The notes: generated by a model from the sequence alone, not told the origin. A DNA stretch of 64,000 nt from Bacteroidota bacterium (GCA_026391455.1 JAPLEH010000061.1:1-64000); one strand, 5' to 3'; positions 36,463-46,198 are shown, numbered from the stretch's first letter. A program made the numbers and translations.

Positions 36463-36553
36463 ACCCGTCAACCGACAGCCAGCCGGCAGCCGGTTCGGGA
36501 GATACGGGAAATGCTGAAAACCGGTGAAAGAGAGTAGGCGTGAAAATTATTGT

Positions 36554-37150
36554 ATGAAAAAAATAGTTATAATTTTAGTTGCAGGGTTATTTATCACAGT
36601 TAATTCAAAAGCCCAATTAGCTGATAAAATGAAACCATTTACATTTAGTGGTTTTGGAATCACTGTGACAGGGACTTATTCAGAAGGATTTTTGAATCAA
36701 ACAGTAGTAAATGGCACCAGCATTCTTTGGGGACTTATTTCATGGGGTGGAAGCACGCAAACGACATGTAGTCCTGGTAGTGCCGTATGTCGTATCGAAC
36801 AGATATTTTCGGTTCAGGTAAATCGTACTATAACTAGCCCCGAAAATGGCCTGAAGAGTTTTGATATGGGGGCAAATAATGACCTTTACAACCCAGTGGT
36901 AATTGGAGAGAAAGACGGTAACCTTACTTTTGCGGTGGATTTGACAAAAGTAAGTGCATCAAGTCGCAGCCGCTACGAATCGGATGAATGGGTATTGGAA
37001 CGTTCCTTTGTTCTTACCCCGGATGTAGTAAAATCGCTGGGGCTATATACAGGAAAGGAAGAAATGGGTTTTATTATTCCAGCGGGGCGTTACCCCTTAT
37101 CTAAAGATGGGAATATTGCATTCTGGACATTTAATAAGCCAATTCAATAA
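36554..37150 (+). CDS. Secreted protein of unknown function
   Basis: The start at 36554 gives 198 residues with a signal peptide (MKKIVIILVAGLFITVNSKA); a GTG at 36524 adds ten charged residues in front and is rejected. The mature part is beta-rich, with two cysteines spaced as in TTCSPGSAVCRIEQ. It ends in GFIIPAGRYPLSKDGNIAFWTF, reminiscent of a small beta-barrel. I do not recognise a family. It is followed immediately by a terminator, so it is transcribed alone, first in the island between the 38-bp repeats. Confidence 0.7.
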   Translation: MKKIVIILVAGLFITVNSKAQLADKMKPFTFSGFGITVTGTYSEGFLNQTVVNGTSILWGLISWGGSTQTTCSPGSAVCRIEQIFSVQVNRTITSPENGLKSFDMGANNDLYNPVVIGEKDGNLTFAVDLTKVSASSRSRYESDEWVLERSFVLTPDVVKSLGLYTGKEEMGFIIPAGRYPLSKDGNIAFWTFNKPIQ

Positions 37151-37156
37151 TCATTA

Positions 37157-37198
37157 AGGAGCATTTGATACTGCTTCAAATGCTCCTCCTTTTATTTT
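37157..37198 (+). terminator. Terminator overlapping the next gene's leader
   Basis: A 12-bp stem (37157-37168 with 37176-37187) is followed by CCTTTTATTTTA. The start codon of the lipoprotein gene follows at once at 37199, so read-through past this hairpin may set expression of that gene. Confidence 0.65.
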
Positions 37199-37747
37199 AT
37201 GCGAACATTAGTGCTTTTCTTCTGGGTGATAGTTTTAGGGTTTACAGCATGTAAACAAAAGGATAGAAAATTATCTGCTTCTTATTCAGAAATCAGTGGA
37301 TTTCTGAAACAAAGTGGTATTACTGATCCAGAACTGATTTTTTTCTATGTTGATAAGCCCAGAATGCCACTTCCCAATGTAACATGCTTTGATCGTTTTG
37401 GTGTTCAATTAAGAACACCTCCTCAGTGTTTTGGGTATATTAAGGAGTATATCAGTTTTCTCTGTGACAGCATTATGCCCAGAGCTTTACCCAATCAGGC
37501 GTTGATACAATATCTGGATAGTGTGAAAATAATGAGTGCTTACGATTTGATTGTTGATGCCAGTCAAGTGGGAGAGTATGACTATTTTCTGTTTATTGAT
37601 TTTCTGGCAATTCCATCAGAAGAGCTTCAAAAGACGTTACGGGAGTCTGTCGATACAGTTAATAAATCAAAGAAAAAAATACGACTTTTTCTGGTACATG
37701 CATTATCTGAAAAAAATGCAGTTTATTTTAAAAATACACCTCAGTAA
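37199..37747 (+). CDS. Lipoprotein of unknown function
   Basis: This 182-residue protein has a lipoprotein signal (VLGFTACKQK, Cys18). The rest is mixed alpha/beta with VTCFDRFGVQLRTPPQCFGY in the middle and a basic SKKKIRLFLVHAL near the end. No family recognised. The ATG directly follows the terminator tail. One base separates its stop from the next small membrane protein gene, suggesting coupled translation. Confidence 0.68.
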   Translation: MRTLVLFFWVIVLGFTACKQKDRKLSASYSEISGFLKQSGITDPELIFFYVDKPRMPLPNVTCFDRFGVQLRTPPQCFGYIKEYISFLCDSIMPRALPNQALIQYLDSVKIMSAYDLIVDASQVGEYDYFLFIDFLAIPSEELQKTLRESVDTVNKSKKKIRLFLVHALSEKNAVYFKNTPQ

Positions 37748-37748
37748 T

Positions 37749-37943
37749 ATGAAAATTAATAACATCGCTGTTTATATATCCGCTACACTTTGCTTTTTTC
37801 TTTCGTTGGTTGCTGTGGTGCATTTCAGAAACAGCCCCGAACCCTGGCGATTTTATTTTTCTCTTGCTGGCTATATTTTTTTCTTTTTAATCCTGATGAT
37901 GCAGATTTTAGCTGGCTGGCTTAATAGGAAGAATAAAAAGTAA
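37749..37943 (+). CDS. Small two-helix membrane protein
   Basis: This 64-residue protein starts at ATG 37749. It has two membrane helices (about residues 6-24 and 36-56) separated by FRNSPEPWRFYFS and ends in a basic NRKNKK tail, which predicts the C-terminus inside. It follows the lipoprotein gene after one base. No family recognised. Confidence 0.55.
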   Translation: MKINNIAVYISATLCFFLSLVAVVHFRNSPEPWRFYFSLAGYIFFFLILMMQILAGWLNRKNKK

Positions 37944-38076
37944 CAGATACCTGCAATGCAGATAAAATAACTATGCTTGCCGATTTTATGGGAAGAAGTT
38001 TTTATGATTTTATGGCGCCTCCTCTGCCGGTTTTTTATTGTACCAATTAGCAGTGTACTTAAAATGTAACAGTAGT

Positions 38077-38262
38077 ATGAGCAAAACAATTTTTCTAAAA
38101 CTATTATTACTCGTTTTTATAGTAACAGGGTATTCGTTGATGATGGTTTACGTATTTCATTCGGCATTAAATTTTTCAACGGTTACAGCTGGTGTTGCTT
38201 CAGCAGTCATACTGGTATGGCTAATCAGGTTTCCGGATAAAAAGGCCAGCAAGCTTGATTGA
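38077..38262 (+). CDS. Small membrane protein
   Basis: The ATG at 38077 gives 61 residues with two hydrophobic helices (about 8-27 and 33-50) and a basic end (RFPDKKASKLD). An upstream GTG or ATG-like start at 38038 adds 13 residues without hydrophobic character. Unknown function; size and layout resemble the 64-residue protein before it. Confidence 0.5.
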   Translation: MSKTIFLKLLLLVFIVTGYSLMMVYVFHSALNFSTVTAGVASAVILVWLIRFPDKKASKLD

Positions 38263-38374
38263 CCGAATTGGGTTTATTGCTGTTACATTGCTGATTCTTC
38301 TTTCGCATGTCATCTTCGTGCCGTTTTATATTGGAACAGATGCAGCTATAAACTATTTTCCTCTAAAGCCATGA
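38255..38374 (+). CDS. Possible membrane microprotein
   Basis: A 39-codon frame from TTG 38255 overlaps the previous gene by eight bases and the next by ATGA. It encodes one hydrophobic helix (FIAVTLLILLSHVIFVPF) and a short polar tail. The double overlap is typical of coupled genes, but the TTG start and small size make it uncertain. Confidence 0.35.
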   Translation: MIDRIGFIAVTLLILLSHVIFVPFYIGTDAAINYFPLKP

Positions 38375-39162
38375 AAATAACATTCGCACTGGTTTGGCTT
38401 ACAGCCTGCCTGCAATTGTATGCACAGAAAAAAGATACTTTGCCGCCACCGAAACCGGCAGCAGCTACACCTGTAAAGCCGGAGATTCTCACGTCCGGGT
38501 TTATCGATGTTGTTAACAATGGACAGGTGAATGCTTCAGCACGCTTCATCCGTTTGCAGTTGGGCGAACCCGGTAAATTTTCAATTCCTCTTTCCCTCTA
38601 CTCGGGTGTAAGTAATAATAATTTTCAGTCGCAAACTACATCGTCCGGAAGCCGAACTAATGAGCACTTAGTCAATCAATACATCAATCCATTGAGCGGA
38701 TTGGTAAATATCTCTGTAGAAGATGTTTTATTTTTTAAGCGCAATAAGGAGTGCATCACCCGGCTTGGGATGTTATATCATACCGGTTTGCGGGTTCTAA
38801 CGGGGTATGCACCTGGCGCAGCGGGTGGCCTTTCTATCCGACCATTAAATTTTCTCAACAGTTTTGGTTCAGCCGGTTTGTATTTTCAGACCGGAGCATG
38901 GGAGCGAAGTAATTCGAAGAATATAGGAGTATGCTGGATAGCTGCAAGGTATATAGTTACTAAAACTGCTGCAACACAACTACGCCAGATATTACCCGGA
39001 CTTTCTTCCAATGGATTGTATCATGGCTGGTCTGCCGCATGGGGTGTGGAGATCAATAATCTGGTCAATATCAAAGTGATTTACTATAAGTATGTAAAGA
39101 AGCCGGAAATTGAATACAGCTTGCCTATCTATCAGTTTTCTTTTCAGTATTCGCTCCGTTGA
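38371..39162 (+). CDS. Secreted or outer-membrane beta-barrel-like protein
   Basis: This 263-residue protein has a signal peptide (cleaved after LQLYAQ), a Pro/Lys-rich linker (about 20-36) and then alternating amphipathic strands (FIRLQLGEPGKFSIPLSLYSG..., GVEINNLVNIKVIYYKYVKK) ending in FQYSLR. A terminal aromatic strand suggests an outer membrane barrel. No named family. It is the last gene in the island. Confidence 0.6.
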   Translation: MKITFALVWLTACLQLYAQKKDTLPPPKPAAATPVKPEILTSGFIDVVNNGQVNASARFIRLQLGEPGKFSIPLSLYSGVSNNNFQSQTTSSGSRTNEHLVNQYINPLSGLVNISVEDVLFFKRNKECITRLGMLYHTGLRVLTGYAPGAAGGLSIRPLNFLNSFGSAGLYFQTGAWERSNSKNIGVCWIAARYIVTKTAATQLRQILPGLSSNGLYHGWSAAWGVEINNLVNIKVIYYKYVKKPEIEYSLPIYQFSFQYSLR

Positions 39163-40023
39163 ATCCAGATATTAGAATGATGTCTTTCAAACCTGGACTG
39201 AAGTGAGTGAACAAATATGTAGTGATTTTTTACTCCGGTTTTTTTTGCGCAATTGTGACTTTATGTTGGGGAGTAATAATTTTCTGAAAAATTTCTATCC
39301 TTTGTGTGATTTCGTAAGCACAGACTCAGCAGATATTTATCCTTTGCCGAAAAAAACGTTTTAAAATCGTTTTTTTCCCATTGCGCCTAGATCAGGTGAT
39401 ATGAAATTTGTAACTGTATTAGTAAGTTAACAAAAATCAGCGATCGGTGGATTAACTGAAGTTCACCATTCGTTGTTCAGCCCTTACGGGTAGTACATTG
39501 TTTCTTATATTTTGTATAGTAACAAAAATTTATTTGGAGGGAATCTGAAAATTATTGTAGACTTGCATACTGATTTATCTGCAAGAAGAAAAGAGTAAGC
39601 CATGAAAAAATATTGATCGTAGCTCATCTTCCATTTCGCTGATAAATTTCAGTTTACATCACACAAGCACTTCCTTTGAGCATGAAACCTTAACACAGTT
39701 GTGTAGCTAACAGCTATTGGCATGTCTTTGTCATTAGGCGAAGCTGACAATTTTTTGCAGGATGTTCCTGCGAAACAGGTAAACATTTGTGTAAACGGAG
39801 CGATAAGAATTATATGTATAGGAATGATTTAGCGGATGGATTTTTTGTGGTAGTGACAATAGAGAAGCAAGTTTGTATAGCAATAAAAACAATAATAGGA
39901 GTTTACCCTTATTGATAAAAGGTCAATCAATAGTCGGAAAATATTTTTTAAAAAATTCAACATAAAAGAAGCAGCCTATCGTTAAGTTGTTTGTCTATTA
40001 TTAACTGAACCAATACCAGCACC
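39163..40023. other. Gene-free region with second 38-bp repeat (39345-39382)
   Basis: The only recognisable item is the identical second copy of the hairpin-forming 38-bp repeat. No frame longer than a few dozen codons has gene-like features. The sequence is AT-rich and must hold the promoter of the coiled-coil gene at 40024, but I see no consensus -7/-33 pair. Confidence 0.6.
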
Positions 40024-41481
40024 ATGAAATGCAAAACTCTCCTTACGGGGTTCGTGACATTGCTATGCCTTTCCTTATCTGCGCAGCAGATAAGTGAAAA
40101 GGCAGACAGTTCGCTGGCGCAGTTGTCGAAGCTTTCCACTAAGTATGTACAGGCTATTTCTTCCAAAACAGATAAGTATTATAAAGCGCTAACGGCTAAA
40201 ACTGAAAAGACCCTGGAGCGTCTGGCCAAATGGGAAGCCAAAATTAAAACCATATTGGAGAAAGCGAGTCCGGAAACAGCGCAGCGCTTGTTTGCCAATC
40301 CGGAACTCACATTTGCCGGCATGCTGCAGAAATACAGGGAAGGGAAGCTTGTTGTAAATAACTATGCAGCACAATACAATGAATACCGGGATAAACTGTC
40401 CACCACATTAAAATACCTGGATAATAAAAAAGATCAACTGAATAGTTCGGTAACCAAACCGTTGCAGGCTGCCAAAGCCAAAGCCGATACGCTGGAAGCA
40501 AAACTGAAAGAGACGGAGGCAATTAAGCAATTCATCAAAGAAAGGAAGAAGCAATTACTCGATTTTGGTATGCAGTATCTGGGCAAGAGTAAGTACATGG
40601 AAAAGATATCCAAAGAGAATTGGTATTACTTAGAGACCCTGAAAAATTACAAACAGATCTTCTCCGATCCGCGCAAGACAGAAGAGTTGGCCATGAAATT
40701 ACTGGAAAAAGTGCCTGGCTTTACGGGTTTCCTTCAACGCAATTCCATGCTCGCATCCTTATTCCGAACACCCGATGCCGGAGGTGGGTCCGCTTCGCTC
40801 GCAGGATTACAAACCCGTTCACAGGTGAATAACTTAATTCAGAATCAGCTGGCTGCGGGTGGGCCCAATGCGCAGGAACAATTCCGCCAAAATTTAAGCG
40901 CGGCTCAAAGTCAGTTGAGTGAATTGAAGAATAAAATACTGAAAGCAGGTGGGGGTTCGTCCAATGACGAGCAAGCTGAAGGATTTAAGAAAAACGAACA
41001 ACGAGGCAAACCCCTGAAAAAGAAAATAGAGTTTTCAGTAAACGCACAAACAAACCGGGGCAGTGCAGTTTTCCCTGTGAGCTCTGACCTTGGCCTCTCC
41101 GCCGGCTTCCGTCCACACCAGAATTTTGTTGCGGGTGTTGGACTCGCCGGTCGTATTGGCTGGGGAAGGGATATCCGCCATATTTCGCTCAGCTATTCTG
41201 GTATCAGTGCGCGAAGCTTCGCGGAGTATAAGCTCCGGAGGAGTTTTCATGTTGCCTTTGGCTTTGAAATGAATTACCGGCCGGAGATCAGAAACTTAGA
41301 TCTTTTGAAAGACTATGCTGCATGGCAACGTAGCGGTCTTGTGGGTGTGAGCAAGGTTGTATCCGTTAAAAGTAAATTTTTCAAAAAGGCAAGCGCAAAA
41401 TTAATGTGGGACTTTTTAAGTTATCACCAGGTTCCTGTGACCCAGCCGATTATTTTCCGTTTGGCATATTCAATAAAGTAA
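40024..41481 (+). CDS. Coiled-coil periplasmic protein with C-terminal beta domain, RHS-associated
   Basis: This 485-residue protein has a signal peptide (MKCKTLLTGFVTLLCLSLSA). A long Lys/Glu-rich helical region (about 22-200) is probably coiled coil (KYYKALTAKTEKTLERLAKWEAKIKTIL in parts), followed by a Gln/Gly-rich linker. A C-terminal beta-strand domain (about 340-485) has strands ending in IIFRLAYSIK, like an outer membrane barrel. Eleven bases separate it from the YD-repeat gene, so it is probably in the same operon and may help export or anchor that product. Function unknown. Confidence 0.68.
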   Translation: MKCKTLLTGFVTLLCLSLSAQQISEKADSSLAQLSKLSTKYVQAISSKTDKYYKALTAKTEKTLERLAKWEAKIKTILEKASPETAQRLFANPELTFAGMLQKYREGKLVVNNYAAQYNEYRDKLSTTLKYLDNKKDQLNSSVTKPLQAAKAKADTLEAKLKETEAIKQFIKERKKQLLDFGMQYLGKSKYMEKISKENWYYLETLKNYKQIFSDPRKTEELAMKLLEKVPGFTGFLQRNSMLASLFRTPDAGGGSASLAGLQTRSQVNNLIQNQLAAGGPNAQEQFRQNLSAAQSQLSELKNKILKAGGGSSNDEQAEGFKKNEQRGKPLKKKIEFSVNAQTNRGSAVFPVSSDLGLSAGFRPHQNFVAGVGLAGRIGWGRDIRHISLSYSGISARSFAEYKLRRSFHVAFGFEMNYRPEIRNLDLLKDYAAWQRSGLVGVSKVVSVKSKFFKKASAKLMWDFLSYHQVPVTQPIIFRLAYSIK

Positions 41482-41492
41482 AATTGAGGATT

Positions 41493-44400
41493 ATGAGAAT
41501 GATTTTTTTATTATTTGGCTTTTTTTCATTCAATGTTTTAAAAAGTCAAGTGAGCCTTCAAAATGGAAGTGCTGGTTATGAAATCCCATTATTTTCGTAT
41601 AGTGATGCAAAAAGTGGGCTCGGTACAGGTGTCTCTCTTAGTTACTCTTCCGGAAACGGGTTAGTAGTAAGTAGTAAAGCTTCAAATACAGGACAAAACT
41701 GGAGCCTTCTTGCCGGTGGTGCCATTTTCAGGAAGCAAAATGGCGAACCCGACGATCAGAACTCAACTGCTGCATTTCCAGTGATTCCTAATGGTAATGG
41801 TCGTGGATTTAACCAGGAAATTGCTGTATATGATCAGGATTATCAATCTGTAAATTGGGCTGGCGACCCTTATTCAAGAAATTATATAGATAATTATTAC
41901 CCCAATGGGTATATGTACTCAGAGTTCCCCTTAGATATGGTAGAACAAACTCCCACTAACTGGCCGTTGTATCATTTAGCTCCCAGAGAGCTGGCATTGA
42001 GCCTCCGGTTTAAAACTAATATGGATACAAAATGGAAAATGAGCAGAAGAGCATTGGCAGACAGACAACAGGACGTTTTTCTTTTTCAGTGCAATGGTAT
42101 GTCCGGCCAATTTGTGATTGGCAGAGATGGTAATATCATGCCTTTAGGTGACTCTAAATTAATAATCACGAAAACCACAGCAGACCTTACTGCTCAGAAT
42201 ATACGAACCAGAATAAATGGATTTACTATTACCGACGAAAACGGAATAATTTATAACTTTTCAGCGTATGAGCTTTCCGAGGTCATGAAGTATGTTGACA
42301 TTTCAAGTGAAGGCTCAGGATCTTTTAGAAAGTATGTATCTAGCAGTGAGCCGACAGGTAAATATACAATCCAAAAATGGGTGCTTACAGAAATCCTTAA
42401 CCCCCTCACACAGGAAAGAATAATTTTCGAATACGAAAATTATTCATTAGACCTGATTACCGATAAAACACCAAGTTATCAGTCAACCGTAGGGCAGGCA
42501 TCGGAGGCCGTTCAGGTATATGAGCAAAGGGCGAGGGGACAACTTAAACGATTAAAAAATATCCAATTGCCAGACGGTCACAAAGTTGTATTGATTTATA
42601 ACTCAAATTTCAACAGATGGGATGTTCCAGATGATTATGCATTGGCACAGGTAAAAGTGCTATATAACAACGAAGAGATAAACGCTTATACACTGGGCTA
42701 TGGCTACATGGTTAAAAAAGAAATTAAAAACTATACAGATATAATTCCAGAGGCAGACAAACGTTTTGCGAGACTATGTCTCACAACTGTTCAGCGAACT
42801 GGAACAGGACAGAACGAACCTCCTTATAAAATCAGTTATTACACAGGTAGTGAAACAACTGACCCGAAAGATATTGTACCCCCTTTCGATTGCATGGCTC
42901 AAGACCATTGGGGATACTATAATAAATCGACCGTAGTAAATAATGACGACGCAAACCCTTCAAAGGAAGTATTAAAGGATCTGATGCTGAATAATGCCTT
43001 ATACCGCCAGCCATCATCCGGGGCTGCGAGGTTTGGGCTATTGAAAACTGTGGAGAATCCTTTGGGAGGTAAACTGACATTTGTGTATGAACAAAATGAT
43101 TCAAAAGATGCTGACAACCCTACCTTAACAAAAATAGCTGGCGGTGTAAGGGTGTCTAAGACAATTGTTTCTGATGGAGTGGATGCAGCAAATGATATTG
43201 TTACCGAGTATAAATATAAATTGGCTGACGGAAGTACTTCAGGATGGGGTTATGAAACTCCGGTATATACCAGTAACCGAGAGATTAAAATATGGAATGC
43301 AAGCAATAATCAAGGATATACGAAGGAAGGGATATTAAAGTATGACTTAGCTTCAGCTATTGCTAAGTTTGGAGTTAATACAATAGCATCTGTTGGCTTC
43401 AAAATTGCAGTTAAAGCCAGCTTCAAGGCGGCAAAATCTGCTGCTATGTTGGGAAAGCTTACATGCGAAGAGATTGCAAAAATAAACCCGTTAAAAGACC
43501 CTGCCAGTCTTTATGCTTCTTATGTAATCGGCAAAATGATTGATGGTTTATTTTTATTATTCAATCAGACAGATTATGTAAATTCAACATCATATTCTTT
43601 TTTACCTTATCAGGCGCAAAACCCGATTGGAATCAATTATTCCAGAGTGGAAGTAATAAATACATCTGTTCCGGGTGGTACTGGCAAGGTAGTAAACGAA
43701 TTTTCAGCACCTGCCAATGTAAGGTCTGAAATACCTGCTTATGGTATGCCGTATAGCCCCAAACAACGTTATGCAAGCTGGAAATATGGATTGCCGGCAC
43801 GCACAGCGATCTATTCTCAAAGCGGGGTTTTGCAATCTGAACAAATTAATACGTATAATATTGTTGTTAGCCCCGTAACTGGTAACAACCATAAATCTTG
43901 CAAAGTAGAGGCTACAAGACCCGAATCAGTATGGTGCTGGGTGGGTTCACAGTCAAATGCAATTCCATTAACTGATTTTAATTGGGAGTATTATTATCCT
44001 GTTACTGGAAGGGTTGAACTGGTAAACAGCATTGAAAAAAATTACAGCCCTTCTGGCATAATTTCACAGGCTGAAGTCAACAGTACGACTAACAGCGATT
44101 ACCTGAACAGAACTTCTACAACAACCCGGAGTAACGGAGATGTTATTAAGGTGATTAACTATTATCCAAATGATTATAATAATATCAGCACAGCGATACA
44201 GGAAATGAAAAACAGAAATATGCTGGCGGTACCAATCTCAACGGAAACTTGGCTGATTAAACCTGGAGGGGGTGAATTTCTTGTGGATGCCACTATTAAT
44301 GAATTTGATAAGTTGGTAAACGGACAAGTTAAAATCAAACGGATTTATAAGTTGGAAACTAAATTACCGCTGTTAAAATCTATTATAGGGGAACAAAATC

Positions 44401-45671
44401 CGGGTATATTGGTGAGAAATAATACCTATTTTAAAGAACAACTCAGTTTCAATTATGATAATAACGGATTGTTGCTTGAAACAGTAACTCCGGAGCAGAA
44501 AGTCAGTACTAAAATTTACGATTACAATGACAGGGTTGTTACAGCAGACATAATGAATGCTTCAAAATTTGAGGTTGCTTATACCTCTTTCGAAACCAAC
44601 CAAAAGGGTGGATGGGACTATGATCAGGCAAATTGTATTGCAGCGGAATCTGTAACGGGTAAAAAAGTATTCCACTTCCCTGCTTCTGCTATTTCATTGA
44701 CTAGAGCAGTTGTTTCTGCAAAGGCAAACAGGTTGTCCCTTTGGATAAAAGGAAATATTCCATATGTGTCACATAACGGGCTTACACTCAGTGTACTGAA
44801 GTCGGTTAATAACCCGGTGACCGGCTGGACTTATAAAGAATATATGTTTACAGGATCAGGCACCATATCCATTACTAATGCCGGCACAGGGGAAGCAGAT
44901 ATTGATGAACTGAGGCTCTGCCCAATAGATGCAAGAATGAGCACGGTAGCATATGACCCCAAAGTAGGAAAGATAACGGAATGTGATGTTAATAACAGGC
45001 TTGTTTATTATGAGTATGATGGATTGGGCAGACTGAAGCATCTACGGGATGACCGGAGGAATATTCTCAGGAAAATTTGTTATAACTACGCAGGAGAGCC
45101 TGAGAATTGTGTAGATGTAAGTGATAATGCCCCGCAATGGAGGCCAACGGGAATTACCCAATGTCAGCGTTGCCCTTTCAATGGCCTTTATTTTACAGGT
45201 GTAAAAGAGCGTTATGAACAAGATATGAATCCGGCCAGTCCAACATTCAATACATACCGTTGGGCAACAGACCCTACCGGTACTTGTGACAACCCTGCTG
45301 TTTGGGTTACAACTAATACATACTGCCAACAGGCTAATACAGCTCCTTATGGCAATACGGGATATGTGATAACAGAAAAAACGGATATAAATCCCTGTAG
45401 CCCAACTTATAACCAGGTTCAGCAATCGTATGAATATAATACGACTTCCTGCCCTCTTCCGGCGGTTTGTAATCCTGCATGTACTAGCCCGCAATATAAA
45501 TGTATTAATGGGGTTTGTGTGGCTGGTACATGGAGTGTACTCAGGGTAAGAAAGCTAACTAGATCAGGCCCTTGGGAATGTACTTATGTGTGGTGTTATC
45601 CAGATGGAACGTATAGTGATTACTACCAAATAATAACATCGTCAACAGCATGTAATGTAACTTGTTTTTAA
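41493..45671 (+). CDS. Large secreted YD-repeat protein, TcB-like half of a split RHS system
   Basis: The start at 41493 gives 1392 residues with a signal peptide (MRMIFLLFGFFSFNVLKSQ). The opening GTGVSLSYSSGNGLVVSS...GQNWSLLAGG resembles the N-terminus of SpvB/TcB and Bacteroidota RHS proteins. Later parts have YD-type strands (NRLVYYEYDGLGRLKHLRD near 1180). The C-terminal 170 residues are Cys-rich and repetitive (D.NP.SPT.N units). There is no RHS core or obvious toxin domain. It likely forms half of a beta cocoon with the RHS-core protein downstream, as TcB does with TcC; this is inference. Confidence 0.75.
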   Translation: MRMIFLLFGFFSFNVLKSQVSLQNGSAGYEIPLFSYSDAKSGLGTGVSLSYSSGNGLVVSSKASNTGQNWSLLAGGAIFRKQNGEPDDQNSTAAFPVIPNGNGRGFNQEIAVYDQDYQSVNWAGDPYSRNYIDNYYPNGYMYSEFPLDMVEQTPTNWPLYHLAPRELALSLRFKTNMDTKWKMSRRALADRQQDVFLFQCNGMSGQFVIGRDGNIMPLGDSKLIITKTTADLTAQNIRTRINGFTITDENGIIYNFSAYELSEVMKYVDISSEGSGSFRKYVSSSEPTGKYTIQKWVLTEILNPLTQERIIFEYENYSLDLITDKTPSYQSTVGQASEAVQVYEQRARGQLKRLKNIQLPDGHKVVLIYNSNFNRWDVPDDYALAQVKVLYNNEEINAYTLGYGYMVKKEIKNYTDIIPEADKRFARLCLTTVQRTGTGQNEPPYKISYYTGSETTDPKDIVPPFDCMAQDHWGYYNKSTVVNNDDANPSKEVLKDLMLNNALYRQPSSGAARFGLLKTVENPLGGKLTFVYEQNDSKDADNPTLTKIAGGVRVSKTIVSDGVDAANDIVTEYKYKLADGSTSGWGYETPVYTSNREIKIWNASNNQGYTKEGILKYDLASAIAKFGVNTIASVGFKIAVKASFKAAKSAAMLGKLTCEEIAKINPLKDPASLYASYVIGKMIDGLFLLFNQTDYVNSTSYSFLPYQAQNPIGINYSRVEVINTSVPGGTGKVVNEFSAPANVRSEIPAYGMPYSPKQRYASWKYGLPARTAIYSQSGVLQSEQINTYNIVVSPVTGNNHKSCKVEATRPESVWCWVGSQSNAIPLTDFNWEYYYPVTGRVELVNSIEKNYSPSGIISQAEVNSTTNSDYLNRTSTTTRSNGDVIKVINYYPNDYNNISTAIQEMKNRNMLAVPISTETWLIKPGGGEFLVDATINEFDKLVNGQVKIKRIYKLETKLPLLKSIIGEQNPGILVRNNTYFKEQLSFNYDNNGLLLETVTPEQKVSTKIYDYNDRVVTADIMNASKFEVAYTSFETNQKGGWDYDQANCIAAESVTGKKVFHFPASAISLTRAVVSAKANRLSLWIKGNIPYVSHNGLTLSVLKSVNNPVTGWTYKEYMFTGSGTISITNAGTGEADIDELRLCPIDARMSTVAYDPKVGKITECDVNNRLVYYEYDGLGRLKHLRDDRRNILRKICYNYAGEPENCVDVSDNAPQWRPTGITQCQRCPFNGLYFTGVKERYEQDMNPASPTFNTYRWATDPTGTCDNPAVWVTTNTYCQQANTAPYGNTGYVITEKTDINPCSPTYNQVQQSYEYNTTSCPLPAVCNPACTSPQYKCINGVCVAGTWSVLRVRKLTRSGPWECTYVWCYPDGTYSDYYQIITSSTACNVTCF

Positions 45672-45682
45672 AATAGTAAAAT

Positions 45683-46198
45683 ATGATATACTCTTTAGTA
45701 AATGGAATACTCCCATGGCTTATCAGCTTCTACAGCCTCAGTTTTCAGAATAGTGAGGGTAGCAATATTAATATGAGTAGCTACCAGGGAAAAAAGGTTT
45801 TGTTGGTAAATATCGCTACGGGCAGTGACAAGGTTAGCCAGCTTGCAGGGTTGAAACAACTGCAACAGCAATATGCTGACAGCCTCGTTGTAATTGTCTT
45901 TCCAAGCAATAGCTTCGGACACGAAACCAGAACAGATGCGGAAATCAGGCAGTTTTGCCAGAGTACTTATAATACTAATTTTATTATCGCATCAAAATCA
46001 AATGTAACGGGTACGGGAGTTAACCCGGTGTTTGCTTGGCTGGCCGATAAGTTGAAGAACGGTGAAATGAATGCTGTAGCCGGAGGAGATTTTCAAAAGT
46101 TCCTGATAGATAAAGATGGAATGCTCGTTGGCGTATTTGCACCAAAAGTAGTTCCGCTGGACAGTGAAATCATTGATGCGATAACCACAACGCTGTGA
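45683..46198 (+). CDS. Glutathione-peroxidase-fold protein lacking the catalytic tetrad
   Basis: This 171-residue protein aligns along its whole length with GPx/thioredoxin-fold peroxidases: YQGKKVLLVNIAT, VIVFPSNSFGHE, EIRQFCQ.TYNTNF, NPVFAWL and KFLIDKDGMLVGVFAP. The catalytic Cys/Sec position is Ser48, Gln is Ser77, and the Trp-Asn pair is Gly135-Asp136, so peroxidase activity is not expected. A hydrophobic N-terminus (about 1-18) may be a signal or anchor. It sits between the two YD/RHS genes on the same strand, suggesting a structural or chaperone role in that system. Confidence 0.78.
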   Translation: MIYSLVNGILPWLISFYSLSFQNSEGSNINMSSYQGKKVLLVNIATGSDKVSQLAGLKQLQQQYADSLVVIVFPSNSFGHETRTDAEIRQFCQSTYNTNFIIASKSNVTGTGVNPVFAWLADKLKNGEMNAVAGGDFQKFLIDKDGMLVGVFAPKVVPLDSEIIDAITTTL

